DNA from: Methanoregula sp.
GTDB lineage: Archaea; Halobacteriota; Methanomicrobia; Methanomicrobiales; Methanospirillaceae
DNA: 64,000 nt
Reading direction: 5' to 3'
Assembly: GCF_028712425.1 (NCBI RefSeq)
Contig: NZ_JAQTQD010000003.1
Span: 119,805-183,804, forward strand
Part shown: in pieces, positions 61,013-64,000 of the stretch
How positions within the stretch are numbered: the stretch's first letter is position 1
Layout of the letters: every line of letters starts with the position of its first letter
Notes under the pieces: generated by a model
The model's input: the letters and a program-made list of their open reading frames with translations, nothing else
The model's database searches: none
Told to the model about the DNA's origin: nothing
Made by a program: the position numbers and the translations under genes

Positions 61013-62890
61013 ATGGGCAAAGAGAAAATTATCGGAATCGACCTGGGAACATCGAACAGCGAGGCTGCCGTGATGGTCGGGGGAAAGCCGACGATCATCC
61101 CCTCCGCGGAGGGTGCAACAGTAGCCGGAAAGATGTTCCCGTCGTATGTAGCGTTTACTGCTGACGGCCAGCTGCTGGTCGGGGAACCCGCGCGACGGCA
61201 GGCCGTCACCAATCCGGACGGTACGGTAACTGCGGCCAAGCGGAAAATGGGAACCGCTCATGCGTATAAGATTTTCAATAAGGAATACACCCCCCAGCAG
61301 GTTTCAGCGTTCCTTCTCCAGAAGATCAAGAGGGATGCAGAGGCATTCCTTGGTGAGAAGATATCAAAAGCAGTCATCACGGTACCGGCCTACTTCAACG
61401 ATAACCAGCGGACCGCGACAAAGGACGCAGGGAAGATCGCCGGTCTCGATGTGGTCAGGCTCGTCAACGAACCTACGGCTGCCTCGATGGCTTACGGTCT
61501 CGACCGTGGCGGGGAATACAAGATCCTTGTCTTTGATCTCGGCGGGGGAACCCTCGACGTGACCATCATGGAGTTTGGCGGAGGGACGTTCACGGTCCTC
61601 GCCACGTCCGGTGACACCCAGCTCGGCGGCACGGATATGGACAATGCCATTTACGAATGGATTGCCGCCGAGTTTAAGAAGGCGGAGGGGATCGATCTCC
61701 GGACCGACAAGATGGCCATCAACCGGGTGAAGGAAGCAGCGGAAAAGGCAAAGATCGAACTGTCGACGGTCCTGGAGACCGAGATCAACCTGCCCTATGT
61801 GTCCGCAACACAGGCCGGGCCAAAACACCTGTCCATGAAGCTGAGCCGGGCAAAACTCGAGCAGCTGATCGAACCGATCATCAGGCGCTGTATCCAGCCG
61901 TTCGAACAGGCCCTCAAGGATGCGAACCTGACCAAGAATGATATCCAGAAAGTGATCCTTGTCGGGGGACCGACACGGATGCCGGTTGTCCAGAAGTTCA
62001 TCGAGGACCATGTTGGCAGGAAAGCAGAACGCGGGATCGATCCGATGGAATGCGTTGCCATGGGGGCCGCGATCCAGGGGGCAATCCTGAGTGGCGAGGT
62101 TACGGACATGGTGCTGCTCGATGTGACCCCGCTGACCCTTGGCCTGGAAACCCTCGGGGGCGTACGGACAGCGCTCATCGACCGCAATACCACCATCCCG
62201 GCCAGGAAAAGCCAGGTATTCTCAACTGCTGCCGATATGCAGACCTCGGTTACCATCCATGTGCTCCAGGGAGAGCGCCCGATGGCTGCCGACAACGTGA
62301 GTCTTGGCCAGTTCAACCTTGTCGGGCTGCCCCCGGCGCCACGCGGCATCCCGCAGATCGAGGTCACGTTTGATATCGATGCCTCCGGGATCCTCAACGT
62401 GTCTGCAAAGGATCTCGGTACCGGAAAAGAGCAGAAGATGACCATCACCGCTTCAACAAAACTTGCAGATGCCGATGTGAAGAAGATGGTCAGTGATGCC
62501 AAACAGTACGAGGAGCAGGACAAGGCAAGAAAGGAAGAAGTGGAGATCCGCAACAGTGCAGATTCCCTCGTCTACATGGCGGAAAAGACAAAAACCGATC
62601 TGGCAGACAAACTGAACCCGGAGATGGTTGACCGCCTGAACGGGGCAATTACCGGCGTGAAGGCAGCGCTGGAAGGCAAAGATGCCGGACAAATAAAAAC
62701 CGAGACGGAAAAACTCCAGAAGGTCCTTGGGGAAGCAGGTACCGCCGCTTACCAGCAGACAGCCCAGCGCCAGGCACAAGCGGCCGGACCCCAGACCGCT
62801 ACCGCTGGCGGGGATTTTACCGGGAATGCCGCCGGGCCGGGCGGAGAGAATGTTGTGGACGCGGATTTCAAGGTACATGACGAGAAATAA
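61013..62890 (+). CDS. dnaK: Chaperone DnaK (Hsp70), 625 aa
   Basis: Hsp70 ATPase domain with [30 protein letters not shown] and [16 protein letters not shown]; the substrate-binding domain has [16 protein letters not shown] and the conserved [19 protein letters not shown]. The C-terminal lid is Ala/Gly-rich and ends in VVDADFKV, close to the bacterial EEVxDADF-type tail. Full length. In methanogens dnaK is thought to be acquired from bacteria. Operon grpE-dnaK-dnaJ. Confidence 0.97.
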   Translation: MGKEKIIGIDLGTSNSEAAVMVGGKPTIIPSAEGATVAGKMFPSYVAFTADGQLLVGEPARRQAVTNPDGTVTAAKRKMGTAHAYKIFNKEYTPQQVSAFLLQKIKRDAEAFLGEKISKAVITVPAYFNDNQRTATKDAGKIAGLDVVRLVNEPTAASMAYGLDRGGEYKILVFDLGGGTLDVTIMEFGGGTFTVLATSGDTQLGGTDMDNAIYEWIAAEFKKAEGIDLRTDKMAINRVKEAAEKAKIELSTVLETEINLPYVSATQAGPKHLSMKLSRAKLEQLIEPIIRRCIQPFEQALKDANLTKNDIQKVILVGGPTRMPVVQKFIEDHVGRKAERGIDPMECVAMGAAIQGAILSGEVTDMVLLDVTPLTLGLETLGGVRTALIDRNTTIPARKSQVFSTAADMQTSVTIHVLQGERPMAADNVSLGQFNLVGLPPAPRGIPQIEVTFDIDASGILNVSAKDLGTGKEQKMTITASTKLADADVKKMVSDAKQYEEQDKARKEEVEIRNSADSLVYMAEKTKTDLADKLNPEMVDRLNGAITGVKAALEGKDAGQIKTETEKLQKVLGEAGTAAYQQTAQRQAQAAGPQTATAGGDFTGNAAGPGGENVVDADFKVHDEK

Positions 62891-62907
62891 CCTTTTTTCC
62901 CGCACCT

Positions 62908-63963
62908 ATGACAAAGGCCGACTATTATGAAACGCTTGGCGTAAAGCGGGATGCATCACCGGATGAGCTGAAAAAAGCATTCCGGCACCTGGCCCGGAAA
63001 TACCACCCTGACCTGAACAAAGGCAGTAAGGAAGCGGAAGAAAAATTCAAGGATATCAACGAGGCCTACCAGATCCTGAGCGACCAGAAGAAGAAAGCCC
63101 AGTACGACCAGGTGGGACATGTGGAGTTCAGCCCCGGCGATACAGCGGATTACAGACCGCCCAGTTACGACGACCTGTTCCGGGACTTCGGCCTTGGCGA
63201 TATCTTCGATGCCTTCTCCGGAAGAGGACGCAAAGTCAGGCAGCGGGCAGGTGCCGATCTCCGGTACGATATCACGATTACCCTGACCGATGCGTTCTAT
63301 GGCACAAAAAATACCGTGGCCATCCCGCATTATTACGAATGCAGTACCTGCCACGGCACCGGTGCGGAACCAGGATCCCTCCGGAACTGCCCGGGATGTA
63401 AAGGAACCGGGGAGATCCGTCGCACCCAGAAGATGGGTGGCCGCCAGGTGATGAACATCGCCCAGTGTCCGGAATGTGGCGGGACCGGGAAACAGATCCA
63501 AAAACCCTGCGGGAGCTGCCAGGGTCAGGGAAGCCGGCAGAAGACGCGGAGGATAGAAGTCACGATCCCCCGGGGCGTTGCCGACGGCCAGTTCCTCCGG
63601 ATTGCCGGAGAGGGCGAGCCCGGCGAAAACCATGGCCCGCCCGGGGACCTGTATGTGGTTGTTCACGTGAGCCCGCACGAGCGTTTTGAACGGCAGGGAT
63701 CAGACCTCTCCACGAATGCCATTGTCGGCCTTGCAACTGCCTTGTTCGGGGGAGAGATCACGATCCCGACACTCACCGGCAGTGCCCTCTTAACGATCCC
63801 CCGCGGCACCCAGAGCCCGACCCTCTTCCGGCTCCGGGGGCAGGGGATGCCCTTCCTGAACTCCGATACCCGGGGCGATCTCCTGGTTAAAGTAACGGTG
63901 CGGATCCCCACGGCCCGGACAAAAAAGCAGGAAAACCTGATGAAAGAAGCGCTGGTGGGGTGA
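62908..63963 (+). CDS. dnaJ: Co-chaperone DnaJ (Hsp40), 351 aa
   Basis: Type I DnaJ: J domain with [24 protein letters not shown] [18 protein letters not shown] and the HPD motif in KYHPDLNK; a short G/F-like region; four zinc-finger repeats ([32 protein letters not shown]); and the C-terminal substrate-binding domain. It stimulates DnaK ATPase. Starts at 62908, 17 bp after dnaK, and stops at 63963, just before the window end; the last 37 bases hold nothing visible. Confidence 0.97.
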   Translation: MTKADYYETLGVKRDASPDELKKAFRHLARKYHPDLNKGSKEAEEKFKDINEAYQILSDQKKKAQYDQVGHVEFSPGDTADYRPPSYDDLFRDFGLGDIFDAFSGRGRKVRQRAGADLRYDITITLTDAFYGTKNTVAIPHYYECSTCHGTGAEPGSLRNCPGCKGTGEIRRTQKMGGRQVMNIAQCPECGGTGKQIQKPCGSCQGQGSRQKTRRIEVTIPRGVADGQFLRIAGEGEPGENHGPPGDLYVVVHVSPHERFERQGSDLSTNAIVGLATALFGGEITIPTLTGSALLTIPRGTQSPTLFRLRGQGMPFLNSDTRGDLLVKVTVRIPTARTKKQENLMKEALVG

Positions 63964-64000
63964 CGACCCTGCCAACCGCAGTGGTGACGTAACGAAAAAC

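Overview
The window is a stretch of methanogen chromosome, most likely from the order Methanomicrobiales (Methanoregula-like). The evidence is: O-phosphoseryl-tRNA synthetase (SepRS), the archaeal wyosine enzyme Taw1, archaeal release factor aRF1, an archaeal S12-S7-EF2 operon, an archaeal phosphoribulokinase of the kind found in Methanospirillum relatives, DUF2178 and DUF3821-type proteins, many PAS histidine kinases and PEGA surface proteins. The order-level call is inference from gene content; no database search was run. Most genes are GC-rich. An AT-rich accessory island lies at about 17.95-21.4 kb.

Layout. 1-4.9 kb: the 3' part of an Hrq1/MrfA-like helicase, an XRE regulator with a DUF2178 membrane protein, phosphoribulokinase, and a receiver-PAS-kinase protein. 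4.9-13.4 kb (minus strand): a translation and RNA-modification cluster (queD, queE, queC, Nudix, an alpha/beta hydrolase, prf1, argS, taw1, sepS). 13.4-16.8 kb: the divergent rps12-rps7-EF2 operon. 16.9-17.3 kb: a HicBA toxin-antitoxin pair whose toxin carries an in-frame amber codon. 18-21.3 kb: the AT-rich island with two divergent transglutaminase-like proteins, followed by about 0.9 kb of duplicated non-coding DNA. 22.2-27 kb (minus strand): two cyclophilins, a membrane sensor-like protein, a five-PEGA surface protein and an aminotransferase. 27.1-31.1 kb: an aldo/keto reductase-TetR-ABC exporter operon behind a palindromic operator. 31.4-33.3 kb: an orphan HicB, then a DNA methyltransferase plus DEDDh exonuclease operon. 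33.5-39.2 kb: a secreted protein, TrmO, a membrane protein, purL and purQ. 39.2-45.4 kb: a DUF3821-like protein, a zinc-ribbon protein, RecQ, a small cysteine-containing protein and an RNase II/R-type nuclease. 45.4-48.8 kb (minus strand): a TerY-P-like triad (vWA, PP2C, kinase with helix-hairpin-helix). 49.1-59.3 kb: two large sensor kinases, a second XRE/DUF2178 module, an Mrp/Nbp35 ATPase and a receiver-PadR response regulator. 59.6-64 kb: a structured leader followed by hsp20, a small cysteine-rich ORF, grpE, dnaK and dnaJ.

The most unexpected structure is not a gene. At least five gaps hold a modular two-hairpin element, and a sixth holds degenerate pieces. In each full copy a stem with constant GAAGAA/TTCTTC outer arms and a variable inner part is followed by a CTCCTCCTC-like linker, a second stem of variable sequence with a TGAT tetraloop, and a TCGGA tail. 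Stem sequences differ between copies while pairing is kept, which suggests selection on RNA (or cruciform) structure. Related observations are two long segmental direct repeats, one of which includes an eroded 5' piece of a sensor-kinase gene in front of the mrp gene.
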